Origin: Sergeia podlipaevii
Lineage: Eukaryota > Euglenozoa > Kinetoplastea > Trypanosomatida > Trypanosomatidae
NCBI GenBank assembly: GCA_030849805.1
Contig: JASANZ010002273.1
Location: 124,001 to 188,000, forward strand
Reading direction: 5' to 3'
Length of the DNA stretch: 64,000 bases
Made by a program: the position numbers and the translations under genes. The notes beneath the pieces are model-generated. The model ran no database searches and was not told the origin of the DNA. It saw only the letters and a list, made by a program, of their open reading frames with translations. This document shows, in pieces, positions 18,735 through 28,701 of this stretch. Each line of letters begins with the position of its first letter. Within the stretch, counting starts at the first letter, position 1.

Positions 18735-21700
18735 ATGTCGATTAAAGTTGCCACTTCAGCAAGCCAGGTAACCATTCCCGCGTTGCTCTTGTCTATCCCT
18801 GCTCCTCAGGTGGAGCTTCAGTACATCGCCAATGGGAAACTCACTCTTTCCATGTCTCAGGCCGCTGCGGCGACCCAGGCCTACAAGGCGGAGGTTGCCG
18901 GCTACCTGCGTGCCAATCGCCACTTCCTCAGTGAGGGTGAGCTGACTCCTGCTCTGGATTTGGCGCTGATGCTCTTCAACTGTGAAAACTTCACTGGTGA
19001 GCTGGTACCTAGCGAGCGAGAGCACTTCCGCGCCGTGTATGCACGCTTCGGTGCGGCGTGTCTTTTCGCTAATGCGAAGCCCACCACCACTACCACCACC
19101 ACGGCTGCTGCTGAGGAGCAGGACGAAGAGTCCACAGCCAAGAAGAAGAGCGACGACGAGCTCAAGGATGCCTACCTACGCCGGTTGCTCACTAGTGATG
19201 GTGAGATGGCCAGCCCCTGTGTGCGCCTCAGTGGTCTATTGCTGTGCCTTGTAGCCATTGCCTCAGCGACAGAGGTGCCTTTAGCAGATGCGGCTTCTGC
19301 TACCACTTCCACTGCGGGCGGGACCGCGGCGACGCACTCGTCTGGCGCCTCTGAAGGTGTCCCTCTAGTGCCTTACACCAACATCTGGCGTCTGCGCACG
19401 CACTTTCGGCATCAGCTGTGCCTCACTCACCGTGCCCATACCGTGTTCACAAACGTTGCCGCGTGCATTGACGCCCTGCTCATGCGTCCCAGCGAGGATA
19501 TTAGCGTGCACGACCTTATTGAAGTCGGTCATGCGCAGAACTACTATCATCAGCGCGAGCTCGCCGCGGGGTCTTTCCGCTGTGCACTGCGTAAGAGTGG
19601 TTTGGAGCTGGAGGAGGCCGCTGTGATGGGTGTACGCACGCGCTGGCAACAGCAGCAGATGGTACAGCGCATCCTGAACGCCAAGAGCTCACGTGAGGTG
19701 CCGCCTGAGTCGCTGCTGGGAGACCAGCCTACCGTCGTGATGTCAGAGAAGGATGGCCATGACCTCTTGGACCATCCACGCTCGATGCCTGACGCAGCTC
19801 CTCTCGCACTGACTCCACTACACCCTGATGACAAGGCTATCATACTCGCTCTCTGCACTGACATCCGAAACAACAACCCCGACTACGGCCTCACGCACCA
19901 CCACATGCAGACGTACGTGGAGAGGCTACTGAGCGATCCTTCGCCTGCGCCGTTCGCCATTGCAGCGCAGATTCTTCTCGTGCGAGCACGCCTGGAGATG
20001 CGCAGGAACCGTGTTCAGGAGCGTGCCTTCATGCAGTTCACTGAGCTTGTGGACCAATTTTCTGCTCGACGAGACCCCACGCATGAAACCTTCAGCCGCA
20101 CTGACAGCACGTATTTTTACACAGTTGCCTATCCATCCGTGTGGTCTGTGAAGCGGGAGTATGGTGACTTCTGCTATGAAGAGAACCTCTTTAAGACTGC
20201 GCTGGAGATGTACGAGCAGGTGCTTGACTTTGACAAGATTATTGAGTGCTGCAAGAAGCTTGACAAGCGCCGACGAGCTGAATCTCTGGCGCGCGACCTC
20301 CTTGAGAAAGATCCCGATAATCCTCTTCTCTGGGTCGCACTTGGTGAAGCCACTCGTGATGATGCACACCTATGGAAGGCATGGGAACTGTGCCAGCACA
20401 AGATGGCGGCCCCAATGCGGTCACTTGCTCGTCTCGCTCTTGACCGCGAGCAATACCAGAAGGTAGTCGAGTACTTTGACCTTGCCGTTGCAATCAACCC
20501 TGTGTTCGGTGGTGACTGGTTCTCGCTGGGGTATGCCGCGCTGCGCTTAAAGAACTGGGAGCGCAGTGGCGAGGCCTTCACGCGTGTGTGTCAGATCGAC
20601 CCTAATGATGCCTTCGCCTGGAACAACCTCGCGTCGATCATGTTGCGGGAGAACAAGCTGCGACCTGCTTTTAATGCTATGAGTCAGGCGCTGCGTAACA
20701 ATCGTCGCAACTGGCGAATGTGGCAGAACTACTTTCAGATCGGCACTCGTCTCAAGGAGGTGACGGAGACGACCAACGCACTCAACATTGCGCTCGATAT
20801 TGCCAAACGTAGCATCGATCTGGATCGCGAGACGCTCGAGATGTATGTGGACAACAACATTGCCTACCTTTCTGGAAAGATCCCAGGAAGCTTTCTGGAG
20901 GCTGAGGAGAGCGAGGAGGTGCAGGCGAACAACGTGCGGTATAAGGCCCCAGGCATCGCTCACGTCTCCACCACGGATATTGTTGTGCGTTCTAGCGACG
21001 AAGGTGCTGTGGAGGACGACGATGATGCCGAGTTGGACGCTCAGTTCGCTGAGTTGCAGCCTTTCGGTGCGGATGTGGAGTTGCCAGACTCATTCTTCCC
21101 TCACTCAAGCGATGCCACGGCGGCCCGTGTGGGGCAACAGGCGGCGCTGAAAGAGGCAATTTTGATGCGTCACAAGACCCGTCTCCGCTCGCTGTTTGCC
21201 CGTATTTTAGACATGTTCGTCACCGACCCGGACATTTACGCCTGCGCGGCGAAGCTCTTTAACTACCTAGACGGTCCCATGGCCAGCTACAAGTACCGCC
21301 TGAAGGAACTGCGTGAGTGCCAGCAAAAGGATCAGTGGGAGCGCAAGGACACGCTGTTCAAGCGGACTGTGGACTGCCTCGAGGATACCATAAATGATAC
21401 GTACGCCGCGTTTGCCATGGCTCAGGCCGAGATTGAGGAGGGTCCCGCGGGTACCTGTGTCAGTAAAGCGCCTTCACCAGCTGTGGCTTCAGCGGAAGTT
21501 GAGGAAGAAGGAGCGGCTACGACACCGGCTCGGCGAGTCACAGTGACTGTGACCAACATTAATAATACGAGCGACGTCACAGCCTCGAGCCCCAGAGCGG
21601 TTACAGATCCTCAAGCGGCAACGGTGGTGGAGCCGCATCCTACAGGAGAGGCACTGCAGCAGGCCGTGATTGATGCCTTTAAGCAAGCGCTTGACAACAT

Positions 21701-21821
21701 CGAGGCGGCTCTGGAGGTGTCTGAGGAGCACATGGAGAACACTGCGGACTACGCCCGTCTGCGTGCACTCGCCACGCGTGCACGTGCAGGTCTCCAGGAG
21801 GCCAAGGCGGTCTTTGTGTAG
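18735..21821 (+). CDS. TTC27: TTC27-like tetratricopeptide repeat protein
   Basis: This 1028-residue protein corresponds to TTC27 (yeast Emw1), an essential but poorly defined TPR protein. The N-terminal half is mostly helical with low-complexity insertions (a Thr run near residue 115-125 and an Ala/Thr stretch near 185-205). The diagnostic part is at about residues 490-690: tandem TPRs in which the order YQKVVEYFDLAVAINP, then WFSLGYAALRL, then DAFAWNNLA, then RRNWRMWQNY matches the TTC27 core. An acidic, Ala/Val-rich tail insertion lies at about 890-960 before a final helix. It is longer than the human protein (about 840 residues), mostly because of these inserts. The start is the first ATG after a poly-T tract. 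A scaffold role is family-based inference. Confidence 0.85.
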   Translation: MSIKVATSASQVTIPALLLSIPAPQVELQYIANGKLTLSMSQAAAATQAYKAEVAGYLRANRHFLSEGELTPALDLALMLFNCENFTGELVPSEREHFRAVYARFGAACLFANAKPTTTTTTTAAAEEQDEESTAKKKSDDELKDAYLRRLLTSDGEMASPCVRLSGLLLCLVAIASATEVPLADAASATTSTAGGTAATHSSGASEGVPLVPYTNIWRLRTHFRHQLCLTHRAHTVFTNVAACIDALLMRPSEDISVHDLIEVGHAQNYYHQRELAAGSFRCALRKSGLELEEAAVMGVRTRWQQQQMVQRILNAKSSREVPPESLLGDQPTVVMSEKDGHDLLDHPRSMPDAAPLALTPLHPDDKAIILALCTDIRNNNPDYGLTHHHMQTYVERLLSDPSPAPFAIAAQILLVRARLEMRRNRVQERAFMQFTELVDQFSARRDPTHETFSRTDSTYFYTVAYPSVWSVKREYGDFCYEENLFKTALEMYEQVLDFDKIIECCKKLDKRRRAESLARDLLEKDPDNPLLWVALGEATRDDAHLWKAWELCQHKMAAPMRSLARLALDREQYQKVVEYFDLAVAINPVFGGDWFSLGYAALRLKNWERSGEAFTRVCQIDPNDAFAWNNLASIMLRENKLRPAFNAMSQALRNNRRNWRMWQNYFQIGTRLKEVTETTNALNIALDIAKRSIDLDRETLEMYVDNNIAYLSGKIPGSFLEAEESEEVQANNVRYKAPGIAHVSTTDIVVRSSDEGAVEDDDDAELDAQFAELQPFGADVELPDSFFPHSSDATAARVGQQAALKEAILMRHKTRLRSLFARILDMFVTDPDIYACAAKLFNYLDGPMASYKYRLKELRECQQKDQWERKDTLFKRTVDCLEDTINDTYAAFAMAQAEIEEGPAGTCVSKAPSPAVASAEVEEEGAATTPARRVTVTVTNINNTSDVTASSPRAVTDPQAATVVEPHPTGEALQQAVIDAFKQALDNIEAALEVSEEHMENTADYARLRALATRARAGLQEAKAVFV

Positions 21822-22223
21822 CTCTCTCTCCCCCTCCCCTTTCCTATTGGTGCGCTCGCTGAATGCATCGACTATGCTTCGCTTTTATCTACTATTTCTA
21901 CAGACGAAAGAAATTTTAATGTCGTCGTTCTGTCTCTTTTTTTTTCCCTTTTAAATTTTATAATTTTTTTTCCTCACTTGTGCGTATATATATATGTCTG
22001 TGTGTGCGTCTGTGTGTTTTCGTTTTGCCTCTGTTGCGCTGCACGCATTTCGCTTTACACATACATCTACACGCAAGTGTTCTTGCGTACCTAGTATGCA
22101 GCTGACCGTCTAACTGTTTGCTCCAGAAGGGGCTTGCAAGCGATAACAACACATATATATCCAAATAAATAAAAAGGGAAAAAGTGAGATAGAAGAACTT
22201 CACACGCTATATATATAAAAACA

Positions 22224-22256
<33 letters not shown>
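22224..22256. repeat. (ATT)11 microsatellite
   Basis: Eleven uninterrupted ATT units; the same triplet recurs in shorter runs in several other gaps of the window. Confidence 0.9.
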
Positions 22257-22565
22257 TTTAGCGTGCGCTCTTCTTGTACTGCTATATAGTGTGATGTACC
22301 CTATACATAGCCTCGGCACTGCTTTTTGGAGTGAGCCACGTGACAACAATTATGATGTTATGGCAATTCTTTGTGAAAATGTATGTGTGCGTGTGTGCCT
22401 GTCCTTATGCATTTTTTTTTTTAAAACTGATTTTTCTCTTTCTTTGATTCAAAAAGGAATTGTGGACACTGTTGTAAGTGAGTAAAGAATTCTTACAAAG
22501 TCTTGTACTTTTGGTCTTCTTTGCGTCACCGTATAGCCTTTAACAAGTAGGGAAAATACAAGAGA

Positions 22566-22606
22566 CTTTTCTTTTTTTTTAAAAAGGAAGAATATATTTG
22601 TTACAG
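22566..22606 (+). promoter_or_regulatory. Likely trans-splice acceptor
   Basis: A CTTTTC plus T9 tract is followed after a purine stretch by TTACAG (AG at 22605-22606), 18 bases before the ATG at 22625. If used, the 5' UTR is very short. Confidence 0.5.
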
Positions 22607-22624
22607 GGGAAAGTTTGAGTAGAT

Positions 22625-25600
22625 ATGTCCTCCGTGTCTGTGTCTAGTGTCCGGACCTCCTCCGGTATGATGATAAAGCGCAAGGTTGACGACCGCATCA
22701 AGTGCCTCATTGATAATGTTGCCCAGGAGAAGCACCGTGGCCTGCTCTTGCTGGTCGGTGACCGCGGACGCGATCAGATTGTGAACCTGCATCTTATGGT
22801 CTCACGCGCTAACCACAACGCGAAGGTGAACGTGCTGTGGTGCATGAAAAATGATCCAGACTTTGGCTCCACGAGCCGCAAGCAGCAGGAGCGCAAGGCA
22901 CGACTGGAGGTCAAGGGTGGGCTTGCCACCGAGGCGACCAAGGAGGCGTTCCAGACGTTTCTTGCCCAGACTCAGATCCGCTTCTGCAAGTATAGCGAGA
23001 CGCACAAGGTGCTTGGCCAGACATTTGGCATGGCGATTTTGCAGGACTTCGAGGCTCTCAGCCCGAATATTTTGGCAAGGACGATAGAAACGGTGAAGGG
23101 TGGCGGGCTGGTCGTGCTGCTCTTCAGGGCCATGCGCTCTCTGAAGCAGCTGTATACCATTTCCATGGACGTGCACGCACGCTACCGCACGGAGGCACAG
23201 CGCGAGGTGGTTCCTCGCTTTAACGAGCGGTTTCTGCTCTCTCTCACGGACTGTGACACTGCTTTGTGCGTGGATGATGACCTAAATGTCTTGCCTATCA
23301 CAAAAAAGATGAAGGATTATGGCAAGAATCAGCTCTACGGTCGCGAGTCGCGAGATACGGAACTGGTCATTCAGGGCCGCCTCAAGCACGAGGCCGATCT
23401 TGCTGCGCTCAAGGAGAAGCTGAGACCCAGCAGCGCTGTAGGACCGCTGGTTGGCATGTGCCAGACGATGGATCAAGCCAAGACCGTGCTGTCACTCATG
23501 CAGGCCGTTGCGGAGAAGACGCTGGACTCTACCTGTGTGGTGACTGCAGGCCGTGGTAGAGGTAAGTCCGCTGCTCTCGGTATGGCGGCTGCGGGTGCCA
23601 TCGCGCAAGGCTACAGTAACATCTTCTGTACCGCCCCTACTCCTGAGAATCTGCAGACCTTCTTTGAGTTTGCGGCTAAGTCACTCAAGGACTTGGGATA
23701 CAAGGAGCGCACCGAGTTTGAGGTGATGCAGAGCACCACGGAGGAGTTCGCCAAGTGCATCATCCGCATCAACGTGTTCAGAGAGCACAGACAGACGATT
23801 CAGTTTGTGAGTGCTACCGACACTGCTAAATTCGCTCAAGCGGAGCTGGCGATTATCGACGAGGCCGCCGCTCTCCCGCTGTTGCTTGTGAAGCAGATGA
23901 TAGGCTCCTACTTGGTCTTCCTCGCTTCCACGGTGTCTGGCTACGAGGGCACCGGGCGAAGTCTGTCTATGAAGCTGGTAGCGGATATGCGTAAGCACAA
24001 CACCGGCGCGGGAGGCCCTGACAACCGCCTCCTCAAGGAGATCTCGATGCAGGACCCTATTCGTTATGGCCCCAATGACCCTGTAGAGCACTGGCTCAGC
24101 AAGCTTCTGTGCCTGGAGGCCACTGCTGTGTCCGTGCCCCTGCGCACCACCCCGCACCCCTCTACCTGCGAGCTCTATTACGTGAACCGTGACGCCCTCT
24201 TTTCTTATCACCCGCTCGCGGAGGAGCTGCTGCAGCGCGTGCAGAGTCTACTTGTTGCAGCTCACTACAAGAATCAGCCCAACGATCTGCAGCTACTTTC
24301 TGATGCCCCAGGCCACCACATGTTCGTCCTTTGTTCCGGTACCATTGACGCAGGCCAATACCCAGATGGCATCCCTGACGTTTTTGCTGTCATACACGCA
24401 TGCGAGGAGGGGCAGATTAGTTCTGAGTCCATCAAGAGCAACCTCAGCCGCGGGCTGCGTCCCTCTGGGGACCTTATCCCCTATACGCTCTCCCAGTACT
24501 ATCTTGAGGAGGGATTTGCTAAACTTGCTGGTATGCGCGTTGTGCGTGTCGCCACCAACCCCGAGCTGCAGAATGCAGGCTACGGCTCTAGGGCACTCGA
24601 GTTGCTTTATAAGTACTATTCTGGCGCGATTTCTTTGACAGCTGCACCACAATCTGCGGCGGGAAGCAGCGGTAATGGCGCTGAGGGAGGACGTCAGGAT
24701 GGACAGGAGGAGGAGGGAGCTGAGCATGTGAGCCGCAACGACGTTTCGGTAATCAAGCCTCGTGAGCGCATCCCCAACCTGCTTACTCCCGTTTTTGAGC
24801 GCCCCTACGAGCTGGTCGACTACGTTGGTGTCAGCTATGGCCTCACCACTCAGCTGTTCAACTTTTGGAAGCGGGCCGGTTTTGAGACGCTCTACGTCCG
24901 TCAGGCATCCAACGAACTAACAGGCGAGCACAGCTGCGTGATGGTGAAGCCCATCGGCTTTGATGTGCGCAACCTCCGTCATGAGTTCCGCCATCGTTTT
25001 ATTCGTATTCTGTCCATGCCGTTCCGGACCCTTCCCGCTGAGCTTTCCCTCAGCGTTTTGACGGATATTGACGTGCACGACGCACACAGGCTTGCCGAGG
25101 TGACGGACGCAAGTGGTGCGGCGAGCGGCGTTGTCACTGTGGATGGCATTCAGCAAGCAACTTTTGATGATATTCGTGTCCGCTTCTCTGCGTCAGACCT
25201 CAAGCGGCTCCGTCTTGGTGCCACTACATTTGTGGACGGCGGTAACGTACTGGATCTTGTTCCTGCCGTGGCGCAATTCTACTTTGAGGGACGCCTGCTG
25301 CGCAAGCCGGACGGCACGGAGGGCGTTGTACTCTCCCATGCTCAGGCCGCCGTATTACTTGCGGTAGGTCTGCAGTGTCTCACACTCAACCAGCTCTCAC
25401 AGCAGGCCGCGTTTAGTGCGGTTCCAGTGCAGCAGCTGCGCGCTTTCTTCCAGAAGGGCCTCTCGCGCATTGTAGAGCACATTGCGCAACTGGAGAAGAT
25501 GGCCGGATCTCACAACAAGCGTAGTAGAGGGGAGGCGGAGGGTGAGGCAGCGGGAGAGGAGCGCACGCAGGAGATCTACGATGCTGATGGCAACCTGGTG

Positions 25601-25756
25601 GGTCTCTCTGTTGCCACGACGGTGAGGAAGCGTGTGGAGGTGGACACGACACTACTGCGCGATGCCTCCAAGGTAGTGGCTGGCAGTGATGATAAGAATG
25701 TGCACAAGGATCTCCAAAATGTGTTCCGTCGTCCCAAGAAGGCCTCTCGGCGTTAA
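22625..25756 (+). CDS. NAT10: RNA cytidine acetyltransferase (NAT10/Kre33)
   Basis: This 1043-residue nucleolar enzyme uses ATP and acetyl-CoA to form N4-acetylcytidine in 18S rRNA, and in tRNA with an adaptor; it is also required for small-subunit assembly. The order of domains is complete. An N-terminal DUF1726-type region (about 1-200) opens with KVDDRIKCLIDN and LLLLVGDRGRDQI. An RNA helicase-like ATPase follows, with Walker A GRGRGKS at 309-315 and a DEAAALP Walker B-like motif near residue 420. The GNAT domain (about 555-760) has the acetyl-CoA loop QNAGYG at 649-654. A C-terminal tRNA-binding-like region ends in a basic tail. An acidic Gly/Glu-rich insertion sits in the GNAT domain at about 680-705. 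Length matches the human protein (about 1025). This is one of the firmest calls in the window. Confidence 0.97.
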   Translation: MSSVSVSSVRTSSGMMIKRKVDDRIKCLIDNVAQEKHRGLLLLVGDRGRDQIVNLHLMVSRANHNAKVNVLWCMKNDPDFGSTSRKQQERKARLEVKGGLATEATKEAFQTFLAQTQIRFCKYSETHKVLGQTFGMAILQDFEALSPNILARTIETVKGGGLVVLLFRAMRSLKQLYTISMDVHARYRTEAQREVVPRFNERFLLSLTDCDTALCVDDDLNVLPITKKMKDYGKNQLYGRESRDTELVIQGRLKHEADLAALKEKLRPSSAVGPLVGMCQTMDQAKTVLSLMQAVAEKTLDSTCVVTAGRGRGKSAALGMAAAGAIAQGYSNIFCTAPTPENLQTFFEFAAKSLKDLGYKERTEFEVMQSTTEEFAKCIIRINVFREHRQTIQFVSATDTAKFAQAELAIIDEAAALPLLLVKQMIGSYLVFLASTVSGYEGTGRSLSMKLVADMRKHNTGAGGPDNRLLKEISMQDPIRYGPNDPVEHWLSKLLCLEATAVSVPLRTTPHPSTCELYYVNRDALFSYHPLAEELLQRVQSLLVAAHYKNQPNDLQLLSDAPGHHMFVLCSGTIDAGQYPDGIPDVFAVIHACEEGQISSESIKSNLSRGLRPSGDLIPYTLSQYYLEEGFAKLAGMRVVRVATNPELQNAGYGSRALELLYKYYSGAISLTAAPQSAAGSSGNGAEGGRQDGQEEEGAEHVSRNDVSVIKPRERIPNLLTPVFERPYELVDYVGVSYGLTTQLFNFWKRAGFETLYVRQASNELTGEHSCVMVKPIGFDVRNLRHEFRHRFIRILSMPFRTLPAELSLSVLTDIDVHDAHRLAEVTDASGAASGVVTVDGIQQATFDDIRVRFSASDLKRLRLGATTFVDGGNVLDLVPAVAQFYFEGRLLRKPDGTEGVVLSHAQAAVLLAVGLQCLTLNQLSQQAAFSAVPVQQLRAFFQKGLSRIVEHIAQLEKMAGSHNKRSRGEAEGEAAGEERTQEIYDADGNLVGLSVATTVRKRVEVDTTLLRDASKVVAGSDDKNVHKDLQNVFRRPKKASRR

Positions 25757-26808
25757 GTCAAGCACAGACAACATGGAGGGGAAGGAGGGAAGAAGAAAAC
25801 ACACACATGCAAAAGTCAAGGGTTCCTCTCTACACCAATATAACCTTGCACTTGTGCCTTGGAGGGTGCATTTTTTCCCCCGTTCTTTCTTTTAGATTTC
25901 TCTTCTTGCAGATGATATTCTCATTCGCCATGATATGGACATATATCCGAACGGTATATCTTGGCTCGTGAAGAAGAAAAAGAAAAAAAAGCAATATTAT
26001 GAGCAAGAGGATGGAATAAAGAAGGGGGGAGGGGGAGGATTGTGAGCCAAGAGATGGTGGATAAGAAGTGAGGACAGGGCAATGACGTATCTCCACTGAG
26101 TTTTTTTTTAAAAAAATTCTTTAAAGTCTCTTTAAGAGGCGTGCTTGTTCGAGTAAATGGTAGTGATTGACTATGATGATTTACATATTGTAAGTGAGAA
26201 TTTTTATAAATGATAAGTAGTGAGTGTGTGAAGATGTTATCTAGATCCTTTATATATTCGCTTTGATGTGGATGTGAAGGGCTCAAGGTAATGAGCTTTC
26301 ACACAGTTTGTTAAATAATATGCAGGAATGCTAATGGCCGCCGCCGTCTCAACAACAATATAAATGAAAACTATACAGCGATGTGGGTGTGCGTATCTAT
26401 AATATCAATTTTCATCTATTCTTTTCTATAGAAGTTAACGTGTAGTCTCAAGGGAAAACGTGTGACTAGAGGCGTCTGTAACTTTTCCAAAACACATGCA
26501 TCTTACATCTTCTCTTTTTAAAACGCTGTTGTGAATACAACGATATATATATTTTCCTTCTTACTTTTTTTTTTATAATCCCACATTGATAAAACTGAAG
26601 CGCGACTGCTACTCCCTTACATATAAATACTTTTTGTATCTCATCGTGGTATTGATTTGACTTTGAAAGGGGAGCATATTAGGATTTCGCGTCTACTAAA
26701 GAAAAAAAAAAGCACGTTTTCCGTAGAGATAAAAAGGAAAACAGTATCCATATATCTGTCTTTATATATATATATTATTTTATTATTATTTTATTGTTGC
26801 TTGCAATC
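25757..26808. other. Intergenic, mixed purine- and T-rich
   Basis: Unlike most gaps it begins with purine-rich DNA (A/G runs at about 25780-26060) and then becomes AT-rich. AG dinucleotides after TTGACTTTGAAAG near 26668 and at TTAG near 26690 are possible acceptors for the next gene. No gene or structured RNA is recognised. Confidence 0.5.
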
Positions 26809-28185
26809 ATGTCTGAATGTGCTATGCCCTTTCTGTTTATTAATTGCGGGGCTGAAATGTTGTTTGTGCTCAACACACGCCTTGTAGCCCAGCACGTTGA
26901 CTGCGATAGAGCAAAAGGTGTTATGCGCGACGTGGCGACCAACATGTTTAGCCCAAGTCTCATGGACGAGCTGTTCCGTCCACAGAACATTTACACTACC
27001 AATGCGACGCGGCAGGTGTTCACTACGCTCTCGGACTCCTCTGTAGTGCGCCTCAGTGAAAACTCGATGAAGAAACTGTTTGATCTCATGGTGATGGGTG
27101 TGAAGCAGCAGGTGATCACCTTGAAGCATCCACTTGAGCTGCTTGAGTGCACATTGAACCACTTGGACAATGTCAAGAAGGTTGTTCCTAGCGATACGGT
27201 GGCGTGCATCAACGCAGTGGCAGAACGTGTTATTGCCCTCGCGCGCGGCTTGTCGGTCGCTGACTTTGCTGAGATCCGGCGTGCACTGCTGAACTTTTCT
27301 CTTCGCTACCGTGTGAAGGTGTCAGTCTTCTTGGAGGATGGCAGCCAGAACAAGGACGGCTCCTTTGCTTTACCACCAGACACATATGTGCCGCCGACCC
27401 CAACAAACGAGGCCCCGGGCACAATTCGATACTACTCAGAGAGCGGCATTACGCACCAGACCAGCTTCACCCATAAATATGCCTCCTTGACACTACCGGC
27501 ACACGTCGCGAGAGGGAACTGGCATCCATGCAACTCGGCCCTGCGTGTGAGCCAGAATGGGCGGAACATGTATGACTCGGGCGATGCACTTGCAAAGCAG
27601 ACGCGCGAGATGCCAGCACCGAAGCCAGCAGTGTCCAATAGACAAGAAATGCTCAGTAGCTCTATGGGTGCCTCAAGTCTCGGCGCTGTGTCCCCAACGC
27701 CCTCGCAGGTGCAGCTGAGGGCATTCAATATGGAGATGAGTCACCTCGCGCAGCTCGCGGGCGGGAGAGTGGCGAAGGCGGAGGGGAAAATATTTCTTAA
27801 CATTTTTGGAGATGATGACGATGGCGAGGTGAATGTGGGACCATCCACGAGTTGCGCGAATAGCAACGCAGAGAGGATGGAAGCGTATGCTGTCCCTAGT
27901 ACGACAACTGCTGCTAGTACGGTGGCGCATGAGGGGAGGCAGGCTCAGCCTTCAGCTGCATCAGTTGTCGTACTAGCTGCTCCGGTAGCTACCGCGCCAT
28001 CCCCAGTCTCAGTGCCAGTACTTGAGACGGAAGATCAAATGGTGCGTGTGTGCAAGACGGACGCTAAGCAATTGCAGCATGAGAACCAGCAGCTTCTCGG
28101 TATCATTGGTGGTTTGAGTGACGCCAAGGCAGCTCCCGCAGCTTCTGGTGGTGATGACCTTCTTGATATTATGGATGAGATCTAG
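26809..28185 (+). CDS. OSCP1: OSCP1-like protein
   Basis: This 458-residue protein is homologous to animal OSCP1 (organic solute carrier partner 1, NOR1), which is linked to cilia and is found in flagellated eukaryotes. Residues 1-175 keep the family pattern: MPFLFINCGAEMLFVLNTRL, then DELFRPQNIYT, then SMKKLFDLMVMGVKQQV and LNHLDNVKK. A conserved segment with PDTYVPPT follows near 195-205. After a variable Ser/Ala-rich stretch comes a second family block (MSHLAQLAGG, near 310) and the family's terminal motif DDLLDIMDEI at the extreme C terminus. The ATG at 26809 is used; earlier in-frame codons are not ATG. It is somewhat longer than the human protein because of a low-complexity insert at about 365-415. 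A flagellar role is inference from the family. Confidence 0.9.
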   Translation: MSECAMPFLFINCGAEMLFVLNTRLVAQHVDCDRAKGVMRDVATNMFSPSLMDELFRPQNIYTTNATRQVFTTLSDSSVVRLSENSMKKLFDLMVMGVKQQVITLKHPLELLECTLNHLDNVKKVVPSDTVACINAVAERVIALARGLSVADFAEIRRALLNFSLRYRVKVSVFLEDGSQNKDGSFALPPDTYVPPTPTNEAPGTIRYYSESGITHQTSFTHKYASLTLPAHVARGNWHPCNSALRVSQNGRNMYDSGDALAKQTREMPAPKPAVSNRQEMLSSSMGASSLGAVSPTPSQVQLRAFNMEMSHLAQLAGGRVAKAEGKIFLNIFGDDDDGEVNVGPSTSCANSNAERMEAYAVPSTTTAASTVAHEGRQAQPSAASVVVLAAPVATAPSPVSVPVLETEDQMVRVCKTDAKQLQHENQQLLGIIGGLSDAKAAPAASGGDDLLDIMDEI

Positions 28186-28701
28186 AGCGTCGCATAGTGC
28201 CCTTTCTTTTATTATTATAATTATTACTACTTTATTTTTCATTTGGTGAAGACCCTATTGCATACATCCTTCTTGGAGATTTCGTATTTATGTGTGTTTC
28301 TTCTAAAAAAAAAAAGCCCCCTAAACGCAATGTACTTAGATAATTATACGATATTGTGAAGGACAAGATTACGCTCCTCATCTGAGTTTTTTTTTTTTTT
28401 TTTGTGGTACTTCAACACATATATGAAGATGATTTTGTTTTTTCACAAGATGCTAAATAGGAAGCAAATAATGTACTTCTCTCTCTCTCTCTCTTTGTTT
28501 TACATATAATTACTGTTTTCATTATTGATAGGCTATTATATATTCATACAGGTAGTACAAGCGCGGTATACAAGTGCATGATAGCAGGCATTACCGAAAC
28601 AGTGTACTGTTCTCTTTAGGAAAAAGGCAAATATCTTCTAGCAACAAACGATATATATAGAAACAATTCAACTAGACATCAAGAGTGAGTTACACAATAA
28701 C
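28186..28701. other. Intergenic with CT repeat
   Basis: T-rich, with a poly-A run near 28303, poly-T near 28386, an eight-unit CT repeat at 28479-28494 and a splice acceptor near the 3' end. No gene is seen. Confidence 0.6.
28607..28619 (+). promoter_or_regulatory. Likely trans-splice acceptor
   Basis: TGTTCTCTTTAG with AG at 28618-28619, 83 bases upstream of the ATG at 28702. The tract is short but pyrimidine-rich. Confidence 0.5.

Larger units (their letters stand above)
21822..22624. other. Intergenic with ATT repeat
   Basis: T-rich, with GT-rich and (TA)n patches, an 11-unit ATT repeat at 22224-22256 and a good splice acceptor immediately before the next gene. No gene is seen. Confidence 0.6.
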